From Nocardioides alpinus (GTDB lineage: Bacteria > Actinomycetota > Actinomycetes > Propionibacteriales > Nocardioidaceae), in NCBI RefSeq assembly GCF_900112035.1, contig NZ_FOKC01000001.1, positions 620,001 to 684,000 of the forward strand: DNA of 64,000 bases. Direction: 5' to 3'. Each line of letters begins with the position of its first letter. Positions within the stretch are counted from its first letter, which is position 1. The notes beneath the pieces were generated by a model. That model saw only the letters and a program-made list of their open reading frames with translations, made no database searches and was not told the DNA's origin. Both the position numbers and the translations under genes were made by a program. Below, piece after piece: positions 16,041 through 24,557 of this stretch.

Positions 16041-17615
16041 ATGGCTGATTTGAACGATCCAAACGTGCAGTGGTGGCGCAACGCCGTCGTCTACCAGATC
16101 TACGTCCGGAGCTTCGCCGACAGCAACGGCGACGGCATCGGCGACCTGCCCGGCATCACCGCGCGGCTGCCGCACCTGGCCGACCTCGGAGTCGACGCCC
16201 TGTGGATCACGCCGTTCTACACCTCGCCGCAGCACGACCACGGCTACGACGTCGCCGACTACCGCGACGTCGACCCGCTGTTCGGCTCGTTGAGCGACGC
16301 CGACGCGCTGATCGCCCGCGCGCACGAGCTCGACCTCCGCGTCGTGGTCGACCTGGTCCCCAACCACACCTCCGACGAGCACGAGTGGTTCAAGGCCGCG
16401 CTCGCTGCCGGACCGGGCAGCCCCGAGCGCGCCCGTTACATGTTCCGCGACAGCCCCGACGGCCCGCCCAACAACTGGAGCTCCGTCTTCGGCGGCCCCG
16501 CATGGACCCAGGTCGAGGACGGCCAGTGGTACCTCCACCTCTTCGACTCCACCCAGCCCGACCTCGACTGGCGCAACCCCGAGGTCCCGGCGATGTTCGA
16601 GGACGTGCTGCGCTTCTGGCTCGACCGTGGCGTCGACGGCTTCCGGGTCGACGTCGCCCACGGCCTCTTCAAGGAGGAGTCGCTGCGCGACCAGGTCGTC
16701 ACCGACGGCGACGCCCCGGCGAGCAGCGCCCACGAGATGGTCGAGCGCACGATCACCGACGAGCCGATGTGGGACCAGCCCGAGGTCCACGGCGTCTACC
16801 GCGAGTGGCACCGCATCCTCGACGAGGCCGGTCCGGACCGGATGGCCGTCGCCGAGGCCTGGACCCAGACGATCGAGTCGATGACCGCGTTCATCCGGCC
16901 CGACGAGCTCGACCAGACGTTCAACTTCGCATGGCTGCTCGCCGACTGGTCCGCCGAGTCGTTCGCCGAGGTCATCACCGACACGCTGGCCGCGGTCGAG
17001 GGCGTCGGCGCGGCACCGACGTGGGTGCTCAGCAACCACGACGTCGTACGCCACGTCACCCGCTACGGCGGCGGCGAGCAGGGCCTGGCCCGCGCCCGCG
17101 CGGCCACGCTGACGATGCTCGCCCTGCCCGGCTCGAGCTATCTCTACCAGGGCGAGGAGCTCGGCCTCGAGCAGGTCGACGTCGCCCCGGAGGACCGCCA
17201 GGACCCGTCCTACCTCCGCACCGGCGAGGTCGGTCGCGACGGCTGCCGAGTGCCGATCCCGTGGGGCGGCGCCGAGGCGCCGTACGCCTTCGGGCCGGGC
17301 GCCGCGCAGCCGTGGATCCCGCAGCCGGCCGACTGGGCGTCGCTGACCGTCGAGGCGCAGTCCGCCGCCGCCGACTCGACGCTGGCGTTCTACAAGGACG
17401 CCTTGCGGATCCGCAAGGACTTCGCCTGGACCGCCGGCGATGTCGTCGAGATGGTCGACGCCGGACCCGACGTCCTCGCGTTCAAGCGCGGTCCGCTGAC
17501 CGTCGTGCTCAACTGCGGCACGACGCCGGCCGAGCTGCCCGAGGGCGAGGTGCTGCTGGCCAGCGGCCCGGTCGACGGCAAGCTCCTGCCGGACACGGCG
17601 GCCTGGCTGCGCTGA
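16041..17615 (+). CDS. Glycoside hydrolase family 13 alpha-glucosidase
   Basis: A cytoplasmic oligo-1,6-glucosidase/alpha-glucosidase-like enzyme of 524 residues. The (beta/alpha)8 motifs are complete: VVVDLVPNHTS (101-111), DGFRVDVAHG with nucleophile Asp204, MAVAEAW with acid/base Glu272, and LSNHDV with Asp334. The QWWRNAVVYQIYVRSFADSNGDG opening is characteristic. Candidate substrates are maltose, isomaltose or trehalose-type sugars. The ATG at 16041 is favoured over 16032 by a GAGAGG site 9 bases upstream. Confidence 0.93.
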   Translation: MADLNDPNVQWWRNAVVYQIYVRSFADSNGDGIGDLPGITARLPHLADLGVDALWITPFYTSPQHDHGYDVADYRDVDPLFGSLSDADALIARAHELDLRVVVDLVPNHTSDEHEWFKAALAAGPGSPERARYMFRDSPDGPPNNWSSVFGGPAWTQVEDGQWYLHLFDSTQPDLDWRNPEVPAMFEDVLRFWLDRGVDGFRVDVAHGLFKEESLRDQVVTDGDAPASSAHEMVERTITDEPMWDQPEVHGVYREWHRILDEAGPDRMAVAEAWTQTIESMTAFIRPDELDQTFNFAWLLADWSAESFAEVITDTLAAVEGVGAAPTWVLSNHDVVRHVTRYGGGEQGLARARAATLTMLALPGSSYLYQGEELGLEQVDVAPEDRQDPSYLRTGEVGRDGCRVPIPWGGAEAPYAFGPGAAQPWIPQPADWASLTVEAQSAAADSTLAFYKDALRIRKDFAWTAGDVVEMVDAGPDVLAFKRGPLTVVLNCGTTPAELPEGEVLLASGPVDGKLLPDTAAWLR

Positions 17616-17636
17616 CCCCTGGCGGGCCGGGATCCG

Positions 17637-18080
17637 TCAGTCGTCGGAGAGGGCGGTGTTGTACGCCGCCAGCTGGGCCGCGAACCCGGACAGCTCGGCG
17701 TCGCTCCAGTCGCCGAGCCGCTCGTCGAAGCGGTCGCTGCGACTGCGGCTGACCGTCGCCAGTCGCTCGCGGCCCTCGTCGGTGGCGTCGAGGAGGATCG
17801 CCCTCCGGTCCTCCGGGTCGGGCTTGCGCTCGACCAGGCCGAGGTCGACGAGGGTCTGCACCTGACGGCTGACCCCGCCCTTGTCCATCCCGAAGGCGTC
17901 CGACAGGTCGGCGCCGCGCATCGGGCCGTGGGCAGCGAGGTGGGTGAGGATGAAGTAGGTCATCGGGTGCAGGTCGGGGTGGACCTCGCGGGCCCGCTCC
18001 CCCATCACCCGCTTGACGCGGCGGATCAGCGACCCGACCTCGGACTCGATCCTGCGGAGGTCGTCGTACCTGGGGCTCAT
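17637..18080 (-). CDS. MarR-family transcriptional regulator
   Basis: A 147-residue winged-helix regulator: dimerisation helices at both ends, a recognition region GADLSDAFGMDKGGVSRQVQ and a wing segment RKPDPEDRRAILLDATDEG. It overlaps the end of the DHA2 efflux gene by 4 bases and is transcribed after it, so it probably represses that operon in response to a small molecule. A matching inverted-repeat operator lies upstream of the efflux gene at 19700-19718. Confidence 0.92.
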   Translation of the reverse strand: MSPRYDDLRRIESEVGSLIRRVKRVMGERAREVHPDLHPMTYFILTHLAAHGPMRGADLSDAFGMDKGGVSRQVQTLVDLGLVERKPDPEDRRAILLDATDEGRERLATVSRSRSDRFDERLGDWSDAELSGFAAQLAAYNTALSDD

Positions 18081-19666
18081 GCGTCCGGGTGCGTTTCTGC
18101 CATGAGCTCATCCTCGCGCTTCACCGAGGTGCGCAGCGGCACTTCCTTGATGAAGAGCACGGCGATCAGCGCGCCGACCGCGAACGGGAGCGCGACCAGG
18201 AAGATGTGGCCGGTCGCGTCTCCGTACGCGCTCTCGAAGATGGCGCGGATCGGGGCGGGCATGGTGGAGACGTCCGGCACACCGCCGGTCTGGTGAGCGA
18301 CCTGCTCGGCCAGCTCGGGGTGCGCGGTGACGAGCGCGGTGAGACCGTCCTTGACGGCGTCGGCGACCTGGTGGGCGAGGACGGCGCCGAGGGCGGCGAT
18401 GCCGACCGAGCCACCGAGCGAGCGGAAGAACGCGACGACGGACGAACCGGCCCCCATGTCGGAGAGCGCGATGGTGTTCTGCACGGCCAGGACGAGGTTC
18501 TGCATGGTCGCGCCGAGGCCGAGGCCGAGGACCGCCATGAAGATGCCGGTGCGCCACAGCGGGGTCTGCGCGTCGATGGTGGAGAGCAGTCCGATGCCGA
18601 GGATGACCGCGACCATGCCTCCGACGAGCCAGCGCTTCCACACGCCGGTGGCCGAGATGACGCGGCCGCTGACGATGCTCGAGACGAGCAGGCCGCCGAC
18701 CATGCAGATCGACATCAGGCCCGCCTCCGTGGGGCTCATGTCCTTGGCCCGCTGGAAGTAGAGGCTGAGGTAGACCGTCGAGCCGAACATCGCGAGGCCG
18801 ATCAGCACCGAGGCGATGGTCGCCAGCGTCAGCGTGCGGTCCTTGAAGAGGCGCAGCGGGATGACCGGGTCCTTGGCGACGTTGGCCTCGACGTGGATGG
18901 CGGCTGCGGTGACGGCGATGGCGGCAGCCACGAGGAGGCCGCTGGTCCACGAGACCCAGTCGAAGTTGATCCCGCCGAGCGAGACCCAGATGAGGAGGAT
19001 CGAGACGCCGCCGACGAGCAGGAAGGCGCCGAGGTAGTCGATCGAGACGTCGTCGCGCTTGACGACGGGCAGGCGCAGCGTCTTCTGCAGCACGACGAAG
19101 GCGAGGGCCGCGACCGGGAGCCCGGCGAAGAAGCACCAGCGCCAGCCGACGGTGTCCACCAGGACGCCGCCGACGAGGGGGCCGCTGACGGTGGCGAGGG
19201 CGAAGACCGCACCGATGTAGCCGCTGTAGCGGCCGCGCTCACGTGGGGAGACCATCGTCGCAATGACGACCTGCACGAGCGCGGTGAGGCCGCCGACGCC
19301 GAGACCCTGCACGACGCGGGCGCCGATCAGCACCTCCATCGACGGCGCGAAGCCGGCGATCAGGGAGCCGATCGAGAAGATGACCAGGGCCGTCTGCACG
19401 AGCAGCTTCTTGTCGAAGAGGTCGGCGAACTTGCCCCAGATCGGCGTGGTCGCCGTCATCGCGAGCATCGTGGCGACGACGACCCAGGTGTAGCCGGTCT
19501 GGCTGCCCTCGAGGTCGTCGACGATCGTGGGCAGCGCGTTGCTGACGATCGTGCTGGAGAGCATCGCGACGAACATCGCGAGGAGGAGTCCGCTGAGCGC
19601 CTCGAGCACCTGGCGGTGGGTCATCTCGCCGGCCTGCTCGGGGGTGAGGGTGGGAGCCTGGGTCAC
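18077..19666 (-). CDS. DHA2-family (EmrB/QacA-type) MFS efflux transporter
   Basis: A 529-residue proton-driven drug exporter with about 14 membrane helices. It carries the motif C region (VSGPLVGGVLVDTVGWRWCFF), motif A-like GKFADLFDKK and the MLSSTIVSNALPTIVDDL opening typical of EmrB/QacA proteins. The GTG at 19666 (VTQAPTLTPEQ) has a GAAGG site 8 bases upstream. Longer reading to 19876 would translate intergenic repeats and is rejected. It forms an operon with the MarR gene downstream. Confidence 0.92.
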   Translation of the reverse strand: MTQAPTLTPEQAGEMTHRQVLEALSGLLLAMFVAMLSSTIVSNALPTIVDDLEGSQTGYTWVVVATMLAMTATTPIWGKFADLFDKKLLVQTALVIFSIGSLIAGFAPSMEVLIGARVVQGLGVGGLTALVQVVIATMVSPRERGRYSGYIGAVFALATVSGPLVGGVLVDTVGWRWCFFAGLPVAALAFVVLQKTLRLPVVKRDDVSIDYLGAFLLVGGVSILLIWVSLGGINFDWVSWTSGLLVAAAIAVTAAAIHVEANVAKDPVIPLRLFKDRTLTLATIASVLIGLAMFGSTVYLSLYFQRAKDMSPTEAGLMSICMVGGLLVSSIVSGRVISATGVWKRWLVGGMVAVILGIGLLSTIDAQTPLWRTGIFMAVLGLGLGATMQNLVLAVQNTIALSDMGAGSSVVAFFRSLGGSVGIAALGAVLAHQVADAVKDGLTALVTAHPELAEQVAHQTGGVPDVSTMPAPIRAIFESAYGDATGHIFLVALPFAVGALIAVLFIKEVPLRTSVKREDELMAETHPDA

Positions 19667-19699
19667 TGCGTGCCTTCGATTCGTGGTTGCTGATCGCAA

Positions 19700-19718
19700 T
19701 AGTTGTTGACCACAACCA
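19700..19718. promoter_or_regulatory. Probable MarR operator upstream of the DHA2 efflux gene
   Basis: Inverted repeat TAGTTGT-TGACC-ACAACCA (6 of 7 arm positions match), 34 bases before the GTG of the efflux gene. Its A+T content stands out from the surroundings, and the size and spacing suit a MarR dimer. The regulator is the last gene of the operon, so this would give autoregulation. Confidence 0.6.
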
Positions 19719-19787
19719 TATGCCTGCGGGGCGCGTACGCCAACCCGGCGGGGACGAGACCCGCGCCACATCCGCTTCCCCCTCGGG

Positions 19788-19916
19788 GTAGTCCAGTGAG
19801 GGATGGTCGGCCGGACGGCCTGAGTAATCCAGTGAGGGATGGTCGGCCGGACGGTCGCTAGACGGCCATCGCTCACTGGACTACCCCGGCGCGGCAGCCA
19901 GAAGTCACTGGACTAC
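19788..19916. repeat. Direct and inverted repeats with a GTAGTCCAGTGA core
   Basis: Two 31-base direct copies at 19788-19818 and 19824-19854 (one mismatch, 36-base period) each start with GTAGTCCAGTGA or a one-base variant. Two reversed copies of the 12-mer (TCACTGGACTAC) follow at 19873-19884 and 19905-19916. The set forms a potential large stem-loop between the efflux operon and the structured element. No gene is read through it convincingly. It may be a miniature element or a terminator-like repeat. Confidence 0.75.
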
Positions 19917-19950
19917 GGGAGGGGGCGGCGTACAGCACTCGGAAATGCAG

Positions 19951-20083
19951 CGACCCGCAGGCGTGCTGCCCCTCGTGAGAGGGACCCCGGTGGATGGGAA
20001 CCGGGCGCCTGCGGGTCGGGTGGCTGCGGTGAATTCGCCGGCAGCTGTCGGCGATGCCGGGGGCTGCCTAGCGGGCAGCCACC
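19951..20083 (-). ncRNA. Highly structured RNA-like element of unknown class
   Basis: Nested inverted repeats form two domains. Domain 1 is a perfect 13-base-pair stem (CGACCCGCAGGCG at 19951-19963 with 20006-20018) enclosing two hairpins: CCCTC/GAGGG at 19970-19983 and CCCGGT/ACCGGG at 19986-20005. Domain 2 is a perfect 9-base-pair stem (20019-20027 with 20075-20083) enclosing GGCAGC/GCTGCC (20040-20045 with 20063-20068) and a CGGC/GCCG tip. The density of exact pairing suggests a selected RNA structure. Minus-strand orientation is inferred from the overlapping leader ORF and the downstream efflux gene. I could not match it to a known riboswitch class. Confidence 0.5.
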
Positions 20084-20106
20084 TCACTCATCCGAAAAGA
20101 ACTCAT
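20068..20106 (-). CDS. Putative 12-residue leader peptide (MSSFRMSEVAAR)
   Basis: ATG at 20106, stop TAG at 20070-20068, encoding 12 residues. It is preceded on the minus strand by an extended Shine-Dalgarno, the complement of 20112-20127 (AGAAGGGAGGTGATCC), which matches the anti-SD end of 16S rRNA almost completely. The start codon lies in a hairpin (20090-20096 with 20109-20115, plus 20099-20101 with 20106-20108), and the last codons form one arm of domain 2 of the structured element. The peptide resembles the N-terminus of MopI/MerR-type proteins, so a decayed gene start is the alternative. Confidence 0.4.
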   Translation of the reverse strand: MSSFRMSEVAAR

Positions 20107-20185
20107 TCTTCGGATCACCTCCCTTCTGTGTGCCTCAACCGTACGTCGCCGCGCGGGGCCGCTCAATGGGTTAACCCGGGCCGTC

Positions 20186-22243
20186 TCAGACCCCGGCCTC
20201 CTCGACCGGGGCATCGAACTGCGAACGGTAGAGACGGGCGTACGCCCCGCCGACGTCGAGCAGCTCCTCGTGCGAGCCCTGCTCGACGATCGAGCCGTCC
20301 TCCATCACGAGGATCAGGTCGGCGTCGCGGATCGTCGACAGGCGGTGCGCGATGACGAACGACGTACGGTCCGAGCGCAGCGCGGCCATCGCCTTCTGGA
20401 GCAGCAGCTCGGTGCGGGTGTCGACCGAGGAGGTCGCCTCGTCGAGGATCAGCAGCGCCGGGTCGGACAGGAAGGCTCGCGCGATCGTCACGAGCTGGCG
20501 CTCACCGGCCGACAGGTTGGAGCCGTCCTCGTCGATGACCGTGTCGTAGCCGTCGGGCAGCGAGTGCACGAAGCGGTCGACGAAGGTCGCGCGCGCGGCC
20601 TCGAGGATCTGCTCCTCGGTGGCGTCGGGCCGGCCGTAGGCGATGTTGTCGCGGATCGACCCGGCGAACAGCCAGGTGTCCTGCAGCACCATCCCGATCC
20701 GGCTGCGCAGCGCGCCGCGCGGGATGGAGGTGATGTCCACGCCGTCGATGAGGATCCGACCGGACTGCGGGTCGTAGAACCGCATCACCAGGTTGACCAT
20801 GGTGGTCTTGCCGGCGCCGGTCGGGCCGACGATCGCCACCGTGCTGCCCGGCCGGGCGACCAACGACAGGCCCTCGATCAGCGGGCGCTCGGGGTCGTAG
20901 GAGAAGGACACGTCCTCGAAGCGGACCTCGCCGTGCGCGTCGGCACCGCTCGCCGGGAGCCCGGTCGCCTCGGCCGACTCCTCCGGCGCGTCGAGCAGCT
21001 CGAAGACCCGCTCCGCGGACGCGACACCGGACTGCAGCAGGTTGAGCATCGAGGCGACCTGCGTCAGCGGCTGGGTGAACTGGCGGGAGTACTGGATGAA
21101 GGCCTGCACGTCACCGAGCGACATCGTCCCGCTGGCGACCCTCAGGCCGCCGATCACGGCGATCACGACGTAGTTGAGGTTCCCGACGAACATCATGATC
21201 GGCATGATCAGACCGCTGACGAACTGAGCACCGTACGACGCCTCGTAGAGCTCCTCGTTCTGCTCGGCGAAGACCCGCTCGGACTCCGCCTGCCGACCGA
21301 AGACCTTGACCAGCGAGTGACCGGAGAAGGTCTCCTCGATGTGCGCGTTGAGCGTGCCCGTGCGACGCCACTGCTGGATGAACATCCCCTGCGAGCGCTT
21401 CATCACCGCGCCGGTGAGTCCCATCGCGATCGGCACCGAGACCAGCGCGACCAGCGCGAGCAGCGGCGAGATCCAGAACATCATCCCGAGCACGGCGAAG
21501 ACCGTGAGCAGGGAGGTGAGCATCTGGCTCAACGTCTGCTGGAGGGTCTGGCTGACGTTGTCGATGTCGTTGGTGACCCGGCTCAGCAGCTCGCCACGAG
21601 GCTGCTTGTCGAAGTAGCCCAGCGGCAGTCGGTGGACCTTGTCCTCGACCTCCGAGCGCATCCGCAGCACGGTGCCCTGGACGACGTCGTTGAGCAGGTA
21701 GCCACCGAGCCACGCCAGCAGCGACGCGGCGACGTAGATCGCGAGCACGATCATGAGGACCTCGGACACCGCGGAGAAGTCGACGCCGTCGGTCAGGTCC
21801 ATCGAGGCGAGCATGTCGGCCTGCCGGGTCTCCCCCTGGGCGCGCAGCGCGTCGATCGCCTGCTCCTGCGTCGCGCCCGAGGCGAGCACGTCCTTGCCGA
21901 TCAGTCCGGCGAAGATCAGGTCGGTGGCGCGGCCGAGGATCTTGGGCCCGACGGCGGTCAGCACGACACTGACGACCGTCAGCGCGAGGACGGCGTACGT
22001 CTTGGCGCGCTCGGGACGCAGCCGCGCGAGGAGCCGCTTGAGCGAGGGCCAGAAGGTGTCGGCCTTCTGGCCGATCATGCCGCCGCCCATCGGTCCGCGC
22101 CCGGGGCCGCCCGGGCCGGCCTCGACGCGCTCGGTCTCCTTCAGGGTGCCGGGCGCGACCGCAGGACTGTCGGAGGGAACCGGGTCCTCGCGGCGTTGTT
22201 CGGGGGAGGGCAGCGGAGGAGAAGAACGTCGTGGGGTGTTCAT
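20186..22243 (-). CDS. ABC exporter half-transporter (canonical subunit of a heterodimer)
   Basis: A 685-residue type IV ABC exporter subunit: a Gly/Pro-rich N-terminal extension (about 1-60), six membrane helices and a nucleotide-binding domain. The ATPase has Walker A GPTGAGKTT (473-481), a variant signature NLSAGERQ, Walker B LLILDEATSS with the catalytic Glu, and switch HRLST. It partners with the next-upstream gene, whose stop overlaps this ATG by 4 bases. Heterodimers of this design export drugs or lipids (BmrCD- or TM287/288-like). The TetR gene heads the operon. Confidence 0.92.
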   Translation of the reverse strand: MNTPRRSSPPLPSPEQRREDPVPSDSPAVAPGTLKETERVEAGPGGPGRGPMGGGMIGQKADTFWPSLKRLLARLRPERAKTYAVLALTVVSVVLTAVGPKILGRATDLIFAGLIGKDVLASGATQEQAIDALRAQGETRQADMLASMDLTDGVDFSAVSEVLMIVLAIYVAASLLAWLGGYLLNDVVQGTVLRMRSEVEDKVHRLPLGYFDKQPRGELLSRVTNDIDNVSQTLQQTLSQMLTSLLTVFAVLGMMFWISPLLALVALVSVPIAMGLTGAVMKRSQGMFIQQWRRTGTLNAHIEETFSGHSLVKVFGRQAESERVFAEQNEELYEASYGAQFVSGLIMPIMMFVGNLNYVVIAVIGGLRVASGTMSLGDVQAFIQYSRQFTQPLTQVASMLNLLQSGVASAERVFELLDAPEESAEATGLPASGADAHGEVRFEDVSFSYDPERPLIEGLSLVARPGSTVAIVGPTGAGKTTMVNLVMRFYDPQSGRILIDGVDITSIPRGALRSRIGMVLQDTWLFAGSIRDNIAYGRPDATEEQILEAARATFVDRFVHSLPDGYDTVIDEDGSNLSAGERQLVTIARAFLSDPALLILDEATSSVDTRTELLLQKAMAALRSDRTSFVIAHRLSTIRDADLILVMEDGSIVEQGSHEELLDVGGAYARLYRSQFDAPVEEAGV

Positions 22244-23973
22244 GCCACTTCCTCCACGGTGAGCTGGGACTGGACGATCTCGCGGTAGGTCCCGCAGGAC
22301 TCGAGGAGCTCGTCATGGGTGCCGGTGCCGACGACCGCACCGTCCTCCATCACCACGATCCGGTCGGCCTGGCGGATGGTCGCGACGCGTTGCGCCACGA
22401 TCACCACCGTCGCGTCGCGGGTCACCGGTCTGAGCGCGGCCCGCAGCCGGGCGTCGGTGGTGAGGTCGAGCGCGGAGAACGAGTCGTCGAAGAGGTAGAT
22501 GTCGGGCTTGCGGATGACCGCGCGGGCGATCGCCATCCGCTGCCGCTGGCCGCCGCTCAGGTTGGAGCCGCCCTGCGCGATCTCGGACTCCAGGCCGTCG
22601 GGCATCGCCTCGACGAAGTCCTTCGCCTGGGAGATCTCGAGGGCCGACCACATCTCGTCCTCGGTGGCGTCCGGCTTGCCGTAGCGCAGGTTGTCGGCGA
22701 CCGTCCCGCGGAAGAGGAAGGCCTTCTGCGGCACGAGCCCGAGCCGCGACCACAGCGTCTCCGGCTCCAGGTCTCGTACGTCGATCCCGCCGACGCGCAC
22801 CGAGCCGCCGGTCGCGTCGAAGAGGCGGGGCACGAGGTTCACGAGGGTGGACTTGCCGGCGCCCGTCGACCCGACGATCGCCAGCGTCTCCCCGGGCCGG
22901 GCGGTCAGCGCGACCGCGCGGAGCACCGGTTCGTCGGCGCCGGGGTAGGCGAAGGTGACGCCGTCGAGCTCGAGGGTGAGGCGCTCGGGCAGGTCGGTGA
23001 CGGGATCGGTGGGCGGGGCGACCGACGACTCGGTGTCGAGGACCTCGCTGATCCGGTCGGCACAGACCGAGGCGCGCGGCACCATCATCAGCATGAACAT
23101 CGCCATCATCACCGACATGACGATCTGCATCAGGTAGGAGATGTAGGCCGTCAGGGCGCCGACCTGCATGTTGCCGTCCTCGACCCGGTGGCCGCCGAAC
23201 CACAGCACCCCGACGGTCGCGACGTTGGCCACGATCATCACCGTCGGGAACATCGCCGCCTGCCACCGGCCGGCGCGGATGGCGACGTCGGTCAGCTGCT
23301 GGTTGGCGCCGCGGAAGCGCTCGGTCTCGTGCTCCTCGCGGACGAAGGCCCGGACCACGCGTACACCGGTGATCTGCTCGCGCAGCAACCGGTTGACCTC
23401 GTCGATGCGCTCCTGCATCAGCCGGAAGCTCGGCACCATCTGGCGCACGATCAGCCCGATGGACACCCCGAGCACCGGCACGACGGCGAGCACCAGCCAC
23501 GACAGGCCGATGTCCTCGCGGGCGGCCATGATGATGCCGCCGACCATCATGATCGGCGCCGACACCAGCAGGGTGCCGGCCATCAGCACCAGCATCTGCA
23601 CCTGCTGCACGTCGTTGGTCTCGCGGGTGATCAGCGAGGGTGCGCCGAAGTGCTGGACCTCGCGGGCGGAGAACGTGCCGACCCGGTGGAAGATCGCGGC
23701 GCGCAGGTCGCGACCGAAGCCCATCGCGTTGCGGGCCGAGAACCACACGGCGATGACGGAGCAGATGATCTGCACGAGCGAGACGGCCAGCATCAGCGCG
23801 CCGTGGCGCACGATGTAGCCCGTGTCGCCGGTGACGACGCCCCGGTCGATGATGTCGGCGTTGAGGCTCGGCAGGTAGAGGGCGGCCATGGTGCCGACGA
23901 ACTGCAGTGCGACGACCGCCGCCAGCGGTGCGGCGTAGGGCTTGAGGTAGGTGCGGACGAGTCGCAGCAGCAT
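22240..23973 (-). CDS. ABC exporter half-transporter (degenerate-site subunit)
   Basis: A 577-residue ABC exporter subunit with six membrane helices and an ATPase domain: Walker A GSTGAGKST, consensus signature NLSGGQRQR, but Walker B reading YLFDDSFSALD, so Asp replaces the catalytic Glu. That pattern marks the degenerate-site half of heterodimeric exporters such as TM287/288, pairing with the consensus subunit encoded next. The ATG at 23973 (MLLRLVRTYLKPY) shares a base with the TetR stop. A drug or xenobiotic substrate is likely but not shown. Confidence 0.92.
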   Translation of the reverse strand: MLLRLVRTYLKPYAAPLAAVVALQFVGTMAALYLPSLNADIIDRGVVTGDTGYIVRHGALMLAVSLVQIICSVIAVWFSARNAMGFGRDLRAAIFHRVGTFSAREVQHFGAPSLITRETNDVQQVQMLVLMAGTLLVSAPIMMVGGIIMAAREDIGLSWLVLAVVPVLGVSIGLIVRQMVPSFRLMQERIDEVNRLLREQITGVRVVRAFVREEHETERFRGANQQLTDVAIRAGRWQAAMFPTVMIVANVATVGVLWFGGHRVEDGNMQVGALTAYISYLMQIVMSVMMAMFMLMMVPRASVCADRISEVLDTESSVAPPTDPVTDLPERLTLELDGVTFAYPGADEPVLRAVALTARPGETLAIVGSTGAGKSTLVNLVPRLFDATGGSVRVGGIDVRDLEPETLWSRLGLVPQKAFLFRGTVADNLRYGKPDATEDEMWSALEISQAKDFVEAMPDGLESEIAQGGSNLSGGQRQRMAIARAVIRKPDIYLFDDSFSALDLTTDARLRAALRPVTRDATVVIVAQRVATIRQADRIVVMEDGAVVGTGTHDELLESCGTYREIVQSQLTVEEVA

Positions 23974-24551
23974 CAGGTGTCCTTCTTCTTCAGTACGCCG
24001 TCGAGCAGCGTGCCGACGATCTGCTCGGGCGTGAGGATGTGGCCGTCGCTGATGTGGGGGTGGGTCCCGGAGAACGTGAGCATCCGGAGCATGTGGACCA
24101 GCTGGACAGGGGTGCAGGTGAGCTGGTCGGCCTCTGCCTCGACCGCGGCGACCATGATCTTCTCGGCGCGCTTGCGCCCGTCCTCCATGTGGCGATGGGC
24201 CTTGGGCGGGCCGACCATCCCCATCGCGCTCATCAGCAGGAAGATGCCGCGGAAGCGGTCCTGCAGGTGGGCGCAGAGGTCGGTGAGCCGCGCGCGCAGG
24301 TCCTGGTCGAGGTCGATCGACTCGAGGTCGGCGAAGAACGGCTCCATGTCGAGCGCCTGCTCGACCGCCGCGGTGACGAGGTCGTCCTTGGAGTCGAAGA
24401 CCCGGAAGATCGTGCCCTCCGCGACCCCGGCCGCGTCGGCGATCTGCTTGGTCGTGACCGTGCGTCCGTGCTCGTGCAGCAGCGGGATGGTCGCCTCGAC
24501 CAGCGCCTGACGGCGGTCGTCGGGGGTCATCGGGCGGGCTCGCGGGGTCAC
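23973..24551 (-). CDS. TetR-family regulator of the ABC exporter operon
   Basis: A 192-residue TetR protein with the N-terminal helix-turn-helix TTKQIADAAGVAEGTIFRVFDSKDDLV and an effector-binding C-terminal domain. It is the first gene of the operon, followed immediately by both exporter subunits, implying ligand-relieved autorepression. Two starts are possible, GTG at 24551 or ATG at 24530. I favour 24551 because the predicted transcription start falls on it, giving a leaderless message. Confidence 0.9.
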   Translation of the reverse strand: MTPRARPMTPDDRRQALVEATIPLLHEHGRTVTTKQIADAAGVAEGTIFRVFDSKDDLVTAAVEQALDMEPFFADLESIDLDQDLRARLTDLCAHLQDRFRGIFLLMSAMGMVGPPKAHRHMEDGRKRAEKIMVAAVEAEADQLTCTPVQLVHMLRMLTFSGTHPHISDGHILTPEQIVGTLLDGVLKKKDT

Positions 24552-24557
24552 CCGGCG

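Noticed and set aside
19667..19876. N-terminal extension of the DHA2 transporter to an ATG at 19876
   Set aside because: The extra 70 residues are translated from the direct repeats and the operator region and have no transporter features. The GTG at 19666 has a good ribosome site.
19951..20083. Known riboswitch identity (c-di-AMP ydaO type or cobalamin type) for the structured element
   Set aside because: Some short strings (GGGTGGCTGC-GGTGAATTCGCC, CAGCCACCTC) recall conserved boxes. The order and spacing of the core motifs do not match either class, and no plus-strand gene follows.
20112..20127. GGATCACCTCCCTTCT looks like the 3' end of a 16S rRNA gene
   Set aside because: Nothing upstream resembles 16S rRNA. 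Read on the other strand it is an extended Shine-Dalgarno directly before an ATG.
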